The notes: a model not told the origin generated them from the sequence alone. DNA of 64,000 bases from Massilia aquatica (GCF_011682045.1 NZ_VVIW01000004.1:186001-250000); one strand, 5' to 3'. Counted from the stretch's first letter, positions 18,365 to 28,520 are shown. Translations and numbers: made by a program.

Positions 18365-20707
18365 ATGAGCCCTTCCAAAACGGACGCCAGCAACACCTCC
18401 CCCGCGCGCAAGCGCTCGCCCAAGCGACTGTTGTTAATTGTCCTCGGCAGCCTGGTCGGCACGGCCCTGGTGGGCTTGCTGATCGTGGTCTTCGCGCTGG
18501 CCATGGCGTACCCGAATCTGCCGCAGCTCGACACCCTGACCGACTACCGTCCGAAGATGCCTTTGCGGATTTTTTCGGCCGATAATGTGCTCATCGGCGA
18601 GTTCGGCGAAGAGCGCCGCAACCTGGTGCACATCAAGGACATTCCCGAGGTCATGAAAAAGGCGGTGCTGGCGATCGAAGACGACCGGTTCTACCAGCAC
18701 GGCGGGGTCGACTACACCGGCATCCTGCGCGCGGCCTGGCACAACGCCACCGGCGGCGCCAAGCAGGGCGCCTCGACCATCACCCAGCAGGTGGCGCGCA
18801 ATTTCTTCCTGTCCAGCGAGCAGACGCTCAAGCGCAAGGCCTATGAAGTGCTGCTGGCCTGGAAGATCGAGCAAAGCCTGACCAAGGACCAGATCCTCGA
18901 GGTCTACATGAACCAGATCTACCTGGGCCAGCGCGCCTACGGTTTCGCCTCGGCCGCCCAGATCTACTTCGGCAAGAACCTGAAAGACATCACCGTGGCC
19001 GAAGCGGCCATGCTGGCCGGCCTGCCCAAGGCGCCGTCGGCCTACAACCCGGTGGTCAATCCGAAACGCGCGCGCACGCGCCAGCAGTACATCCTGCAGC
19101 GCATGCACATGCTGGGCTACATCACCCCGGCCCAGTTCGAAACGGCCAAGGCCGAGAACTTGCGCATCAAGTCCGACAGCAGCGAATTCGGGGTGCACGC
19201 CGAATACGTGGCCGAAATGGCACGCCAGCTGGTGTACGAGCAATTCAAGGAAGAAACCTACACGCGCGGCCTGAACGTGTTTACCACCGTCACCAAGGCC
19301 GACCAGGATGCGGCTTACCTGGCCCTGCGGCGCGGCGTGATGGACTACGAAAAGCGCCATCCGTACCGCGGTCCGGAAGCGTATATCGACATTCCCAAGT
19401 CCAAGGAAGAAGCCGACGAAGCGATCGAAAACGAACTGGCCGAGCATCCCGACAGCGACGACATCATCGCCGCCATGGTGCTGGAAGCGACGCCCACCGG
19501 CATCACGGCGGTGACCGCCTCGGGCGAGGAAGTCAAGGTCAGCGGTCCGGGCCTGGCATTCGCCCAGGGCTGGTTATCGAGCAAGGCCGCAGCCAACCGC
19601 CGGGTCAAGCGCGGCGCCGTGATCCGCATCAGCCAGGATGGCGGGACCGCCTGGTCGGTCACCCAGATGCCGCAGATCGAATCGGCGTTCGTGGCGGCCG
19701 ACACCACCGATGGCGCGATCCGCGCGCTGGTGGGCGGCTTCGACTACAACCGCAACAAGTTCAACCATGTCACGCAAGCCTGGCGCCAGCCCGGCTCCTC
19801 GTTCAAGCCCTTCATCTACTCGGCCTCGCTCGAGCGCGGCCTGTCGCCGGCCACCATCATCAACGACGCCCCGATCTCGTTCGACGCCGGCCAGACCGGC
19901 GGCCAGGCCTGGGAGCCGAAGAACTACGACAGCAAGTACGAAGGGCCGATGACCATGCGGCGCGGGCTGACCAAGTCGAAGAACATGATCTCGATCCGCA
20001 TCCTCAACAAGATCGGCGCCAAGTACGGCCAGGAATACGCAACCCGCTTCGGCTTCGAGGCCGACAAGAACCCGCCCTACCTGACCCTGGCGCTCGGTTC
20101 CGGCTCGACCACGCCGCTGCAGCTGGCCGGCGCCTATGCGGTGTTCGCCAACGGCGGTTTCCGGGTCAGTCCCTACCTGATTTCCAAGGTTACCGACAGC
20201 AACGGCAAGATCCTGTCGCAAGCCACGCCGGACAAGGCCGGCAATGAGGAAAACCGGGTGATCGATGCGCGCAATGCCTTCCTGGTCGACAGCATGCTCA
20301 AGGACGTGGTGCGCTACGGCACCGCCACCAAGGCGCTGGCGCTCAAGCGCACCGATGTGTCGGGTAAAACCGGCACCACCAACGATTCAATCGATGCCTG
20401 GTTCGCCGGCTACACGCCGAAGCTGGTGGGGATCGCCTGGATCGGCTACGACCAGCCGAAGAACCTGGGCAACAAGGAAACCGGCGGCGGGCTGGCCCTG
20501 CCGATCTGGATCAGCTTCATGCAAAAGGCGCTCAAGGGCGTGCCGAGCGAGGAGCGGGTCGTGCCCGAGGGGCTGGTGATGGCGGGAGACGACTATTACT
20601 ATGCCGAGAACCCGCCCGGCACGGGAGTGCAGAGCCTCGACATCGGCACGCGCGGCACGGCGGCCGAGGAAAAGGTCAAGGATGCGGTCAAGAACGAACT
20701 GTTCTGA
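18365..20707 (+). CDS. mrcA: Penicillin-binding protein 1A
   Basis: 780 residues, a bifunctional class A PBP. A cytoplasmic basic tail and one transmembrane helix (about 20-48) precede the glycosyltransferase domain (EDDRFYQHGGVDY and GASTITQQVARNFF). The transpeptidase domain has SSFK with the nucleophile at Ser478, SKN, and KTGTT near residue 672. It polymerises and cross-links peptidoglycan. It is divergent from the pilM operon, the usual arrangement in proteobacteria. The 3' end faces cyaY across a long inverted repeat. Confidence 0.97.
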   Translation: MSPSKTDASNTSPARKRSPKRLLLIVLGSLVGTALVGLLIVVFALAMAYPNLPQLDTLTDYRPKMPLRIFSADNVLIGEFGEERRNLVHIKDIPEVMKKAVLAIEDDRFYQHGGVDYTGILRAAWHNATGGAKQGASTITQQVARNFFLSSEQTLKRKAYEVLLAWKIEQSLTKDQILEVYMNQIYLGQRAYGFASAAQIYFGKNLKDITVAEAAMLAGLPKAPSAYNPVVNPKRARTRQQYILQRMHMLGYITPAQFETAKAENLRIKSDSSEFGVHAEYVAEMARQLVYEQFKEETYTRGLNVFTTVTKADQDAAYLALRRGVMDYEKRHPYRGPEAYIDIPKSKEEADEAIENELAEHPDSDDIIAAMVLEATPTGITAVTASGEEVKVSGPGLAFAQGWLSSKAAANRRVKRGAVIRISQDGGTAWSVTQMPQIESAFVAADTTDGAIRALVGGFDYNRNKFNHVTQAWRQPGSSFKPFIYSASLERGLSPATIINDAPISFDAGQTGGQAWEPKNYDSKYEGPMTMRRGLTKSKNMISIRILNKIGAKYGQEYATRFGFEADKNPPYLTLALGSGSTTPLQLAGAYAVFANGGFRVSPYLISKVTDSNGKILSQATPDKAGNEENRVIDARNAFLVDSMLKDVVRYGTATKALALKRTDVSGKTGTTNDSIDAWFAGYTPKLVGIAWIGYDQPKNLGNKETGGGLALPIWISFMQKALKGVPSEERVVPEGLVMAGDDYYYAENPPGTGVQSLDIGTRGTAAEEKVKDAVKNELF

Positions 20708-20710
20708 CGG

Positions 20711-20809
20711 GGTGTAAAAGCGGACAACCGGGGAAAAATTGGGGTCAGACCCCGGTGTTACCGGTTGGGGTCTGACCCTGGTTTTTCCCCGGTCGTCCGC
20801 TTTTACACC
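20711..20809. repeat. Long inverted repeat with GGGGTCAGACCCC core (likely two-way terminator)
   Basis: Two 43-base arms (20711-20753 and 20767-20809) are complementary with four mismatches around a 13-base loop. Each arm contains a GGTCAGACCC-type inner palindrome. The right arm includes the cyaY stop codon, and the left begins three bases after the mrcA stop. The position between convergent genes fits bidirectional termination; the AAAAA/TTTTT tracts lie within the arms rather than after the stem. A related element occurs after hemB (31259-31306). Confidence 0.85.
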
Positions 20810-21132
20810 AGCGTGACCCTGGCGCCGCCCTGGGCGCTGGCCAGTTCCGACAGCGCGGCGAACAGTTCGCTGCCGTCGCGCGTGTTGATCCAGGCGCCGT
20901 CAACCCGCTTGTAATGAAAACCGCCGGACTTGGCCGCCACCCACAGTTCCTGCATCGGCGCCTGGCTGTTGACGATGATCTTGCTGCCGTTGTCGATGAA
21001 TTCGATCTCCAGCACATTGCCGCTGCGCTTGCATTCGACATCGATGACATCCTCGTCGTTCAGCCGGTCCATCGCTTCTTCGATCGTGTTCAAGGTCGTT
21101 TCGGCCAGGTCCAAAAATTCTTTTTCGCTCAT
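20803..21132 (-). CDS. cyaY: Iron donor protein CyaY (frataxin family)
   Basis: 109 residues from the ATG at 21132, the usual CyaY length; the longer frame upstream overlaps lptM on the other strand. It starts MSEKEFLDLAETTLNTIEEA, followed by an acidic first helix (DRLNDEDVIDVEC) and the beta-sheet phrase SGGFHYKR, then WINTRDGSELF. Frataxin-like proteins bind iron and modulate IscS in Fe-S cluster assembly. The stop lies inside the inverted repeat. It is divergent from lptM. Confidence 0.95.
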   Translation of the reverse strand: MSEKEFLDLAETTLNTIEEAMDRLNDEDVIDVECKRSGNVLEIEFIDNGSKIIVNSQAPMQELWVAAKSGGFHYKRVDGAWINTRDGSELFAALSELASAQGGARVTLV

Positions 21133-21173
21133 GCTACACTCCAAGGTCTGCCAATCAAACCGTGATTCTAATC

Positions 21174-21341
21174 GTGAAGTCTTCATCCGCGCTCAATATC
21201 GGCATCGCCGCCGTGGTCTTTGGCTTGCTGGGAGGCTGCGGCCAGACCGGTCCGCTGTATCTGCCCAAGCCACCGGCCAAGCCTGCCGCACCCGCCGCCG
21301 CCCTACCCCCGCCGCCTGCATCCATCCCAGCCGCCCAATAA
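21174..21341 (+). CDS. lptM: Small lipoprotein LptM (YifL family)
   Basis: 55 residues from GTG 21174 (an in-frame GTG at 21162 would add four). Lipobox LLGGC (Cys22) is followed directly by GQTGPLYLPKPP, the hallmark of the LptM/YifL family, then a Pro/Ala-rich tail. In E. coli LptM assists maturation of the LptD-LptE lipopolysaccharide translocon in the outer membrane. It lies 18 bases upstream of lysA, the classical neighbour order. No strong Shine-Dalgarno sequence is seen. Confidence 0.85.
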   Translation: MKSSSALNIGIAAVVFGLLGGCGQTGPLYLPKPPAKPAAPAAALPPPPASIPAAQ

Positions 21342-21359
21342 CGCTTCCCATCTAAATCC

Positions 21360-22637
21360 ATGCCGCATTTCTTTCATCTGGACGGCGTCCTGCACGCCGA
21401 AAGCACCCCCCTGTCCCGCATCGCCGAGGAGTTCGGCACGCCGACCTATGTGTATTCGAAAGCGGCATTGCTGGAGAACTTCGATGCCTTCGCCGACGCC
21501 TGCGCCGGGCGCGATGCGCTGGTCTGCTATGCGATGAAGGCCAATTCGAACCTGGCCATCCTCGACCTGCTGGCGCGCCGCGGCGCCGGTTTCGACATCG
21601 TCTCGGGCGGCGAACTGCTGCGCGTGATCGCCGCCGGGGGCGACCCGGCCAAGGTGATCTTTTCGGGCGTCGGCAAGACGGTCGACGAAATGCGCCTGGC
21701 GCTGTCGCACGATATCCTGTGCTTTAACGTCGAGTCGATTCCCGAGCTGCACCGCCTGAACGAGGTGGCCGGTGCGATGGGCAAACAGGCGCGCGTGTCG
21801 CTGCGCGTCAATCCCAACGTGGACGCCAGGACCCACCCCTACATCGCCACCGGCCTGAAAGCGAACAAGTTCGGCGTCGCTTTCGATGATGCGCTGGCCA
21901 CCTACCGCACGGCGGCCGCCCTGCCGCACCTGACCCCGGTCGGCATCGATTGCCACATCGGCTCGCAGCTGCTGGACGACGCGCCCCTGCTCGAAGCGCT
22001 CGACAAGCTGATCGAACTGGTCGACGCGCTCGGCGCCGAAGGCATCGTGCTCGAGCATCTCGACATGGGCGGCGGCATCGGCATCAACTACGGCGCCGAG
22101 GGCGATGCCGCGCCGGTGGCGGTGGCCGACTACCTCGGACGCGTGTTCGCGCGCATCGATGCCTGGCGCGCGGCCAGCCATGGCGGCGCGCCGATCAAAG
22201 TGATTTTCGAGCCGGGCCGCGCCATCGTGGGCGACACCGGGGTGCTGCTGACCACCGTCGAGTTTTTAAAACCGGGCGCCGAAAAGAATTTCTGCATTGT
22301 CGACGCCGCCATGAACGACCTGATGCGCCCGGCGCTGTACCAGGCCTGGATGGATGTGCAGCAGGTGCGCGCGGGAAGCGCGCCCGCGCTGAGCTACGAC
22401 GTGGTCGGGCCGGTGTGCGAATCGGGCGACTGGCTGGCGCGCGAGCGCAAGCTGAGCGTGGAACAGGGCGACCTGCTGGCGATCATGCAGGCCGGCGCCT
22501 ATGGTTTTACGATGTCGTCGAACTACAACACGCGCGGGCGCGCCGCCGAAGTCATGGTCGACGGCGAGAGCGTGCACCTGGTGCGCCGGCGCGAAGCGCC
22601 GGCCGAGCTGTTCGCGCTGGAATCGATGCTCAGGTAA
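21360..22637 (+). CDS. lysA: Diaminopimelate decarboxylase
   Basis: 425 residues. A PLP-dependent fold III decarboxylase: the Schiff-base lysine lies in [14 protein letters not shown] (about residue 60), the phosphate-binding glycine loop is MGGGIGI, and [11 protein letters not shown] supplies the C-terminal active-site Cys. It converts meso-diaminopimelate to L-lysine. Probably co-transcribed with lptM. Confidence 0.97.
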   Translation: MPHFFHLDGVLHAESTPLSRIAEEFGTPTYVYSKAALLENFDAFADACAGRDALVCYAMKANSNLAILDLLARRGAGFDIVSGGELLRVIAAGGDPAKVIFSGVGKTVDEMRLALSHDILCFNVESIPELHRLNEVAGAMGKQARVSLRVNPNVDARTHPYIATGLKANKFGVAFDDALATYRTAAALPHLTPVGIDCHIGSQLLDDAPLLEALDKLIELVDALGAEGIVLEHLDMGGGIGINYGAEGDAAPVAVADYLGRVFARIDAWRAASHGGAPIKVIFEPGRAIVGDTGVLLTTVEFLKPGAEKNFCIVDAAMNDLMRPALYQAWMDVQQVRAGSAPALSYDVVGPVCESGDWLARERKLSVEQGDLLAIMQAGAYGFTMSSNYNTRGRAAEVMVDGESVHLVRRREAPAELFALESMLR

Positions 22638-22650
22638 CGCATATGCAAAC

Positions 22651-23441
22651 TCAGGTGCGGCCTGCCTGGACGGGCGCCGCATCGTCACCGAACAGTGCCG
22701 CCAGGGTCGGCGCGCTGATGCTGCGCTCGATCCAGCCTGCAAGTTCCGCTTGCGCGGATTGGTCAATGCGCTGCAAAACCAGGGGCGGCACCTCACCAAA
22801 CTTGATGCGCAATATGTTCTTGAGCATGCTGCGGAAGGCAATCAGTTCTTCCGCCTTGCCTTCCGCCTTGCCTTCCATCGGGGGAAGCGCGAAAGTTCAA
22901 TCCGGAACAGCAGCGCCAGCAAATCATCATTAGCGTCGAGCGCAGCCCGGTCCAGGCGCCACTGGTCGATCAGCGCGTAGCGCTGCGATGGCTGCAAGGC
23001 CGCCAGCTCGGCGGGCGGCGCCGTCAGCAACTCGGCCAACTCCTTGGGCGCGCTCCAGGCCGGCACGCCGTTGTAGAACACCAGCGGCAGCACTGGCGGC
23101 AACAGCAATTCTGGTGACAACTGATGACGTTCGACCAGGTCCTGGCACAGCAAGCCGACGTAGGTCTGCATGCGCAGCGCCATGCAGCGGTCCACGCCGG
23201 ACTGGAATTCGAGCAGGATGACCACGTCCAGGACATGGTCGCCGACCCGGACCCGCCACACCACATCGCCCTGGCGTGCCGATGGCCGCTCGCTCACGTA
23301 GTCCGCATTGACGCGCTCGAAGGCCGACAGGGCGACCCCGTCAAACAGCTTGAAGGCAGTAAAACCGGTGACCAGCTCGCGCACCATTTCCGGGTGCGCG
23401 AACAGGGCGCGATAGCCAAGGTCGTGTTGTTGCGTAGTCAT
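22651..23441 (-). pseudogene. Rpn-family nuclease/putative transposase, frameshifted
   Basis: Two overlapping frames together match one Rpn/YhgA-like protein. The first (22842-23441, 199 residues) has the PD-(D/E)XK nuclease part: GDVVWRVRVGDHVLDVVILL, then LEFQS, then MALRMQTYVG. It runs out of frame at RFPRWKARRKARRKN. The second (22651-22878, 75 residues) supplies the expected C-terminus, MEGKAEGKAEELIAF to the end. The switch falls at a run of five C on the coding strand (22880-22884); one more C would restore one continuous frame of about 262 residues. Rpn proteins are DNA nucleases tied to recombination and phage defence. It may be a sequencing error, a decayed gene, a slippage-controlled gene, or a split layout with a separate C-terminal product. 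Confidence 0.75.
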
Positions 23442-23483
23442 GGGGCATTCTAGCCAGCGCCCCTGCCCTGCCTTTGCGCTACC

Positions 23484-24101
23484 TCAAACGTGCGCGGCAG
23501 CCTTCTTGCGGTTCCAGTAAACCCGCAGGCCCAGCAGTAGCGCGACGATGGCGCCGGTAATCAGCGGTTCGGTGAAGTTGTTCTTGCCGGCCTTCATCCA
23601 CCAGAAATGCAGGATCGCCAGCGGCGCGATCACATAGATGAGCCGGTGCAGCCACTGCCAGCGCTTGCCGCCGAGGCGCTTGATCATGCCGTTGGTGCTG
23701 GTTACGGCCAGCGGAATGAGCAGCACGAAGGAAATGAAGCCGACCGTGATGAAGGGCCGTTTGATGACATCCCGGAACATTTCCGTTACATCAAAAAAAT
23801 GGTCGAACCACAAAAACGTGAGGAAATGCAGGAAGCCGTAGAAAAAGGTGAACAGGCCGGCCATGCGGCGCAGCTTGACCAGCCAGTTCCAGCCACTCAG
23901 GCGGCGCAGGGGCGTGATGGCCAGGGTGATGCACAGCAGGTACAGCACCCAGTCGCCTGTGCTACGCGTGATGAATTCGGTCGGTTCGACCAGTTGGTCG
24001 CTGACGGCCAGATAGACCATGCGCGCCAGCGGCACCAGCGCCAGCGCGAACAGGACGGCCTTGATCGCCGACAGTTGCTTCGGAGCGGGATTGAACGCCA
24101 T
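23484..24101 (-). CDS. msrQ: Heme-binding membrane subunit of the MsrPQ methionine sulfoxide reductase
   Basis: 205 residues from ATG 24101; the frame extends upstream but into msrP. About six hydrophobic helices, with conserved histidines in FTFFYGFLHFLTFLWFDH and WQWLHRLIYVIAPLAILHFW that ligate heme. MsrQ passes electrons from the quinone pool or a flavin to periplasmic MsrP. It is separated from the msrP stop by four bases. Confidence 0.95.
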   Translation of the reverse strand: MAFNPAPKQLSAIKAVLFALALVPLARMVYLAVSDQLVEPTEFITRSTGDWVLYLLCITLAITPLRRLSGWNWLVKLRRMAGLFTFFYGFLHFLTFLWFDHFFDVTEMFRDVIKRPFITVGFISFVLLIPLAVTSTNGMIKRLGGKRWQWLHRLIYVIAPLAILHFWWMKAGKNNFTEPLITGAIVALLLGLRVYWNRKKAAAHV

Positions 24102-24105
24102 CGGC

Positions 24106-25083
24106 TCAAAAGTTCTTTTTGAGGTCGAGTCCGCTGTACAGCGAGCCCACGTCATAGCCGTTGAACATCAGGGTCTTGCGTTTCTTCTGGAAGAAGCCGT
24201 CTTCGCCGATGCGGCGCTCGCTGGCCTGCGACCAGCGCGGGTGATCGACCTCGGGATTGACGTTCGAGTAAAACCCATACTCGGACGGGGCCGACACATT
24301 CCACGCCGTGCGCGGCTGGTCCTTGACGAAGCGGATCCTGACGATCGACTTGGCCGACTTGAAGCCGTACTTCCAGGGCACCACCAGGCGCACCGGCGCG
24401 CCATTCTGGTTCGGCAGGGTCTGCCCGTACATGCCAAGGGTCAGCAAGGTCAGCGGGTGATTGGCTTCATCGATGCGCAAGCCCTCCACATACGGCCAGT
24501 TGAGCACGCGGCTGCCCACGCCCGGCATCTGGGCCTTGTCGGCCAGGGTGACGAATTCGACGTATTTGGCGTTGCCGGTCGGCTCGACCTTCTTGATCAG
24601 CTCGGACAGCGAATAGCCGACCCAGGGAATTACCATCGACCAGCCTTCCACGCAGCGCAGCCGGTACACGCGCTCTTCCAGGGGCGCCAGCTTGAGCAGG
24701 GCGTCGATATCGAGCGTCATCGGTTTCTTGACTTCGCCTTCGATGGTCACCGTCCACGGCCGCGTCTTGAGGGTATGGGCGTTCTGGGCCGGATCGGACT
24801 TGTCGAGGCCAAATTCGTAGAAGTTGTTGTAGGTCGAGGCATCCTTGAACGGGGTTTGCTTGTCGAGCGCGGCGTAGGCCGGATTGAGCTTGCTGGCCAG
24901 CTTCTGGGCCGGCGCGCCAGCAGCAAAGGCTTCGCGGTTGGCCATTTCCCACAGCGCGCCGCCGGCGACGGCGCCGACCGCCATCTGGGCGATGAAGCGG
25001 CGGCGCGATTCGTACACCGCCTGCGGCGTGATTTCGGATGACAACGGCAGGTCGATGCCATTGGGACGACGTTTGATCAGCAT
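24106..25083 (-). CDS. msrP: Periplasmic protein-methionine-sulfoxide reductase, molybdopterin subunit
   Basis: 325 residues from ATG 25083, chosen because GGAG lies six bases upstream. A twin-arginine signal ([19 protein letters not shown]) shows Tat export of the folded cofactor protein. The sulfite-oxidase-like fold has the Mo-ligand cysteine in [14 protein letters not shown]. It repairs oxidised methionines in envelope proteins and receives electrons from MsrQ. This fits the neighbouring cytochrome maturation and cytochrome c4 genes. Confidence 0.96.
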   Translation of the reverse strand: MLIKRRPNGIDLPLSSEITPQAVYESRRRFIAQMAVGAVAGGALWEMANREAFAAGAPAQKLASKLNPAYAALDKQTPFKDASTYNNFYEFGLDKSDPAQNAHTLKTRPWTVTIEGEVKKPMTLDIDALLKLAPLEERVYRLRCVEGWSMVIPWVGYSLSELIKKVEPTGNAKYVEFVTLADKAQMPGVGSRVLNWPYVEGLRIDEANHPLTLLTLGMYGQTLPNQNGAPVRLVVPWKYGFKSAKSIVRIRFVKDQPRTAWNVSAPSEYGFYSNVNPEVDHPRWSQASERRIGEDGFFQKKRKTLMFNGYDVGSLYSGLDLKKNF

Positions 25084-25159
25084 GGGCGGCTCCGGCAAGT
25101 CAGATAGGGTAGAGCTACCTTACACCAACTTGCCGCGCCGGCGCATTACAGTTTCGTCA

Positions 25160-26332
25160 TTAAAGCTTGCCGTAAGAATGCAGGCCGGACAGGAACATGT
25201 TCACGCCCAGGAAGGCGAAGGTGGTCACCAGCAGGCCGATCAGGGCCCACCAGGCCGCCACGCGACCGCGCAGGCCGGTCATCAGGCGCATGTGCAGCCA
25301 GGCCGCGTAGTTGAGCCAGACGATCAGGGCCCAGGTTTCCTTCGGATCCCACGACCAGTAGCCGCCCCAGGCTTCGGCGGCCCACAGGGCGCCCAGAATG
25401 GTGGCCACGGTGAAGAAGGCGAAACCGACCGAAATCGACTTGTACATGACGTCGTCGAGCACTTCCAGCGATGGCAGGCGGTCTTGCAGGTAGCCGTGCG
25501 ACTTGATCAGGTAGGCCGAACCGACCATGGCCGCCAGCGCGAAGGTGCCGTAGCCGATGAAGTTGGCCGGCACGTGGATTTTCATCCACCAGCTCTGCAG
25601 GGCCGGCACCAGCGGCAAGATGTCGGCGGCGTCGCGCGAGTCGGCGTACCACAGCAGGAAGCTGACGGCGGCGGCGATGACCGGCAGCACGAAGGCGCCC
25701 AGCTGGCGCGTGGCGTAGTGTTTCTCGTAGTACAGATAGAACATGGCGGTGATCATCGAGAACAGGACGAACACTTCATACAGGTTCGACACCGGAATGT
25801 GGCCGACATCGGGGCCGATCAGGTAGGACTCGTACCAGCGCACCATCATGCCGGTCCAGCCCAGCACTACGGCGGCCCAGCACAGCTTGGAGCCGACCGA
25901 GAAGCCGAAATTGGCGCGGCTGGCGAGGCCCACCCAGTAGAACACGGTCGAGAAAAGGAACAGGGCGCTCATCCACAAAATCGCGGACTGGCTCGACAGC
26001 ATGTATTTCAGGAAAAATTTCTTGTTCGCCATGGCGAGCTCGTGGTCGTACAGCGCGATGGCCAAGAACGACAGCAAGGCCACCAGCGGCATCAGCCAGC
26101 GCACCGGTTTCCAGTGCCAGCCGAGCGCGGCGAAGGTGGGCGCGGCCAGCACCAGGATCACCTTTTCGTAAATGTCCATGTAGGCGCCGTAGCGGTTGAG
26201 CGCGAACAGCGCCGCCCCCAGCAGCACGGCGGCGAACAGCCAGTCGACCGGGGTCAGCCGCTTGAAGTAGCCGGGCGCCTGCTGGTAAGTCTGCGCTGGT
26301 GCGCCTTGCGGTGTATGTGTAGCTTGCATCAT
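25160..26332 (-). CDS. ccsB: Cytochrome c biogenesis protein CcsB (ResC, heme export/handling)
   Basis: 390 residues with about eight to nine transmembrane helices. The tryptophan-rich heme-binding motif WGGYWSWDPKETWALIVW is present, with flanking histidines (KIHVPANFIGYG; NYAAWLHMR). With ResB it forms the System II cytochrome c synthase that attaches heme at CXXCH sites in the periplasm. It is 35 bases downstream of resB. Two ATG codons stand in tandem at the start. Confidence 0.96.
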   Translation of the reverse strand: MMQATHTPQGAPAQTYQQAPGYFKRLTPVDWLFAAVLLGAALFALNRYGAYMDIYEKVILVLAAPTFAALGWHWKPVRWLMPLVALLSFLAIALYDHELAMANKKFFLKYMLSSQSAILWMSALFLFSTVFYWVGLASRANFGFSVGSKLCWAAVVLGWTGMMVRWYESYLIGPDVGHIPVSNLYEVFVLFSMITAMFYLYYEKHYATRQLGAFVLPVIAAAVSFLLWYADSRDAADILPLVPALQSWWMKIHVPANFIGYGTFALAAMVGSAYLIKSHGYLQDRLPSLEVLDDVMYKSISVGFAFFTVATILGALWAAEAWGGYWSWDPKETWALIVWLNYAAWLHMRLMTGLRGRVAAWWALIGLLVTTFAFLGVNMFLSGLHSYGKL

Positions 26333-26367
26333 GTTCTCCAGTCCTGCTGATACGCTGTCGGCACAGC

Positions 26368-28470
26368 TTACGCCAACTGCGGCAGCTTGGCTTTCAGATC
26401 GTTAAATTCATGCTCGAAATCAAGCGTCTTGCGTTGCGTGCTCATTGCCATCAGGGCGTGCGCGGGACCGCCGGCCTCGCCGTCGCGCACCCAGATCCAC
26501 AGGCGCCGTTCGCGGATGTAGAACATGGCGAACACGCCCAGCACCAGGAACACGCAGCCGAGGTAGACCACGGCCTTGCCCGGCGAGCGCGTCACCTGCA
26601 GCACCGACGCCTTGACTTCGACAAACTCGTCAGGCTGCAGGTAGACCGGGGCGCCGTAGAAGAAACTGTCGGACAGGGCGTTGGTCGCCAGTTGCAGGAA
26701 GCGCGCCTGCTTTTCGTCGCCGGCCACCGGCGCCAGCCCCTCTTTTTCGCGCGCGGCCTGCCACAGCTCCCACAGGGTGCCGTTGAGGATCTTCATGAAG
26801 ATATTCGCGGCCTTTTCCTGCTCCGCGGCGGGAATCTTTTCCAGAAAGCGCGAGACCGCCGCGTAACCGCCCTGCTTGCCGTCGCCGGCGAAGATGTCCA
26901 GGCTCTTCGAGGACGACTCCTGCAACTGGCGCGCCAGGGTGGCGGCCGGGGTGTTGCTGGCAGCCGGCATGGCACGGCGCGCATAGCGAACGGCGGCCAG
27001 CTCGCGCAGGGCCGGGTCGGCCAGGGCGGCGCGCAGGCGCATCCATTCCTTGACCGTGTGCGCCTCGTCCGAGGGAATGCGCAGGTAGCTGAACGGATCG
27101 TTGGGCGAGGCGCGCACGCCGGCCAGGAACACCTGGACCCCGTCGATGGTCACCGGCTGCATGTAATTCTGGTATTCGCGCGCCTGGCCGGTCTTGTCGC
27201 GCAGCTTGTATTGCACGCTCGGCCCGACGTTTTTCAGGTTCTTGTTGTCGGCGTTCTTGCCGGCCGAACCGGAATTCTTGTCGAGCTTGGCGGCGAACTG
27301 CTCGTTCAGGCTCTGGCCCTTGGTGACCGCGCGCAGGTCCTGGTTGCCGACCGTGTTTTCGACGTTAATCGCGCGAAACGCGCTCCACTCGACCGTGTAT
27401 TCGTCGGCGCCGCGCTGAAGCGGGGTCGAGGCGTTGACTTCGCCATCCATGGTGAACGAAGCCTGGTCGGTGCCGCTCATCGGGTAGCCGACCAGCTTGA
27501 GCTTGCTGCCGCCATCTTCGAAGCTCGACTGGTACACCGCCACGCCCTTGTAGATCAGCGGTTCGTTGACCTTGATGGTGGCCGGGAAAGTCTTGCCGGT
27601 TTCATGATCGCGGATCACTACTTCGCTGGCGAACAGCTTGGGCATGCCGGTCGAGTAGAAATCGATATTGAAGCGTTTCAGCTGGATCGTGAACGGCAGC
27701 GGCTGCAGCAGCGAACCCTCCGAGCGCGGAATGACCGCGATATCGCTCGACTGGCCTTCGGGAATCAGGGTATTGCCGCGATAGGTCGGATTGGCCAGGC
27801 TGAGCCGGTGCTTTTCGGGAATCTCGGAAATCAGGCCGCCGCCGACGAACGGCGTCTTGCCCAGGAACCACTCCTGGAACTGGATCGGGATGTCCGAATC
27901 GAGCATGCCGCCGACCAAGATAATGATGATCGAGCTGTGCGCGAAGATGTAGCCGAACTTGTTGGCAGCGCCCTTCTTGGCCGCGACCAGGGTGCCGTTC
28001 TCTTTTTCCACGATCTTGGCCGAGTAGCCGGCGTCGACCAGGCGGGCGGCGCTCTGGGCCGCCAGTTCGGCGCGCGAGAGCTGCGCCGTCCACTCGGCCT
28101 TGTGGTGGAAATTGCGCAGCGAGGTTTCGCGCACGTTTTCGCGCCAGCTGCGCATGTCCTTGATCATTTTCGGCGCGTTGCGCACGATACACAGGGCGGT
28201 CGAGAGGATCAGGAACACCAGAATGAGCAGGAACCACCAGGCCGAATACACGGCGTACAGGCCGAGCTTGTCGAAGACATCGAACCAGAACGGACCGAAC
28301 TGGTTGACGTAGTTCGGCATCGGCTGGTTTTGCGTGAGCACCGTGCCGATCATCGCGGCAATCGAAATGATGGTCAGCAAGCTGATGGCAAAGCGCATCG
28401 ACGAGACCAGCTCGACCGCCTCGTCGAGGAAGGGACGGCGCGTGTTTACTACGATTCCGGTGGTGCTCAT
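26368..28470 (-). CDS. resB: Cytochrome c biogenesis protein ResB (Ccs1)
   Basis: 700 residues. Three transmembrane helices lie near the N-terminus (about 25-50, 70-100, 165-185), then a large periplasmic domain, and a last helix near 640-660 before a C-terminal tail. This is the ResB/Ccs1 layout. It binds apocytochrome c and works with CcsB. First of the resB-ccsB pair, with cytochrome c4 upstream on the same strand behind a terminator-like hairpin. Confidence 0.95.
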   Translation of the reverse strand: MSTTGIVVNTRRPFLDEAVELVSSMRFAISLLTIISIAAMIGTVLTQNQPMPNYVNQFGPFWFDVFDKLGLYAVYSAWWFLLILVFLILSTALCIVRNAPKMIKDMRSWRENVRETSLRNFHHKAEWTAQLSRAELAAQSAARLVDAGYSAKIVEKENGTLVAAKKGAANKFGYIFAHSSIIIILVGGMLDSDIPIQFQEWFLGKTPFVGGGLISEIPEKHRLSLANPTYRGNTLIPEGQSSDIAVIPRSEGSLLQPLPFTIQLKRFNIDFYSTGMPKLFASEVVIRDHETGKTFPATIKVNEPLIYKGVAVYQSSFEDGGSKLKLVGYPMSGTDQASFTMDGEVNASTPLQRGADEYTVEWSAFRAINVENTVGNQDLRAVTKGQSLNEQFAAKLDKNSGSAGKNADNKNLKNVGPSVQYKLRDKTGQAREYQNYMQPVTIDGVQVFLAGVRASPNDPFSYLRIPSDEAHTVKEWMRLRAALADPALRELAAVRYARRAMPAASNTPAATLARQLQESSSKSLDIFAGDGKQGGYAAVSRFLEKIPAAEQEKAANIFMKILNGTLWELWQAAREKEGLAPVAGDEKQARFLQLATNALSDSFFYGAPVYLQPDEFVEVKASVLQVTRSPGKAVVYLGCVFLVLGVFAMFYIRERRLWIWVRDGEAGGPAHALMAMSTQRKTLDFEHEFNDLKAKLPQLA

Positions 28471-28520
28471 TCTCTACAGATCCCTATGTGCAGGCTGATT
28501 TAACCCGCGAGGATACCAAC

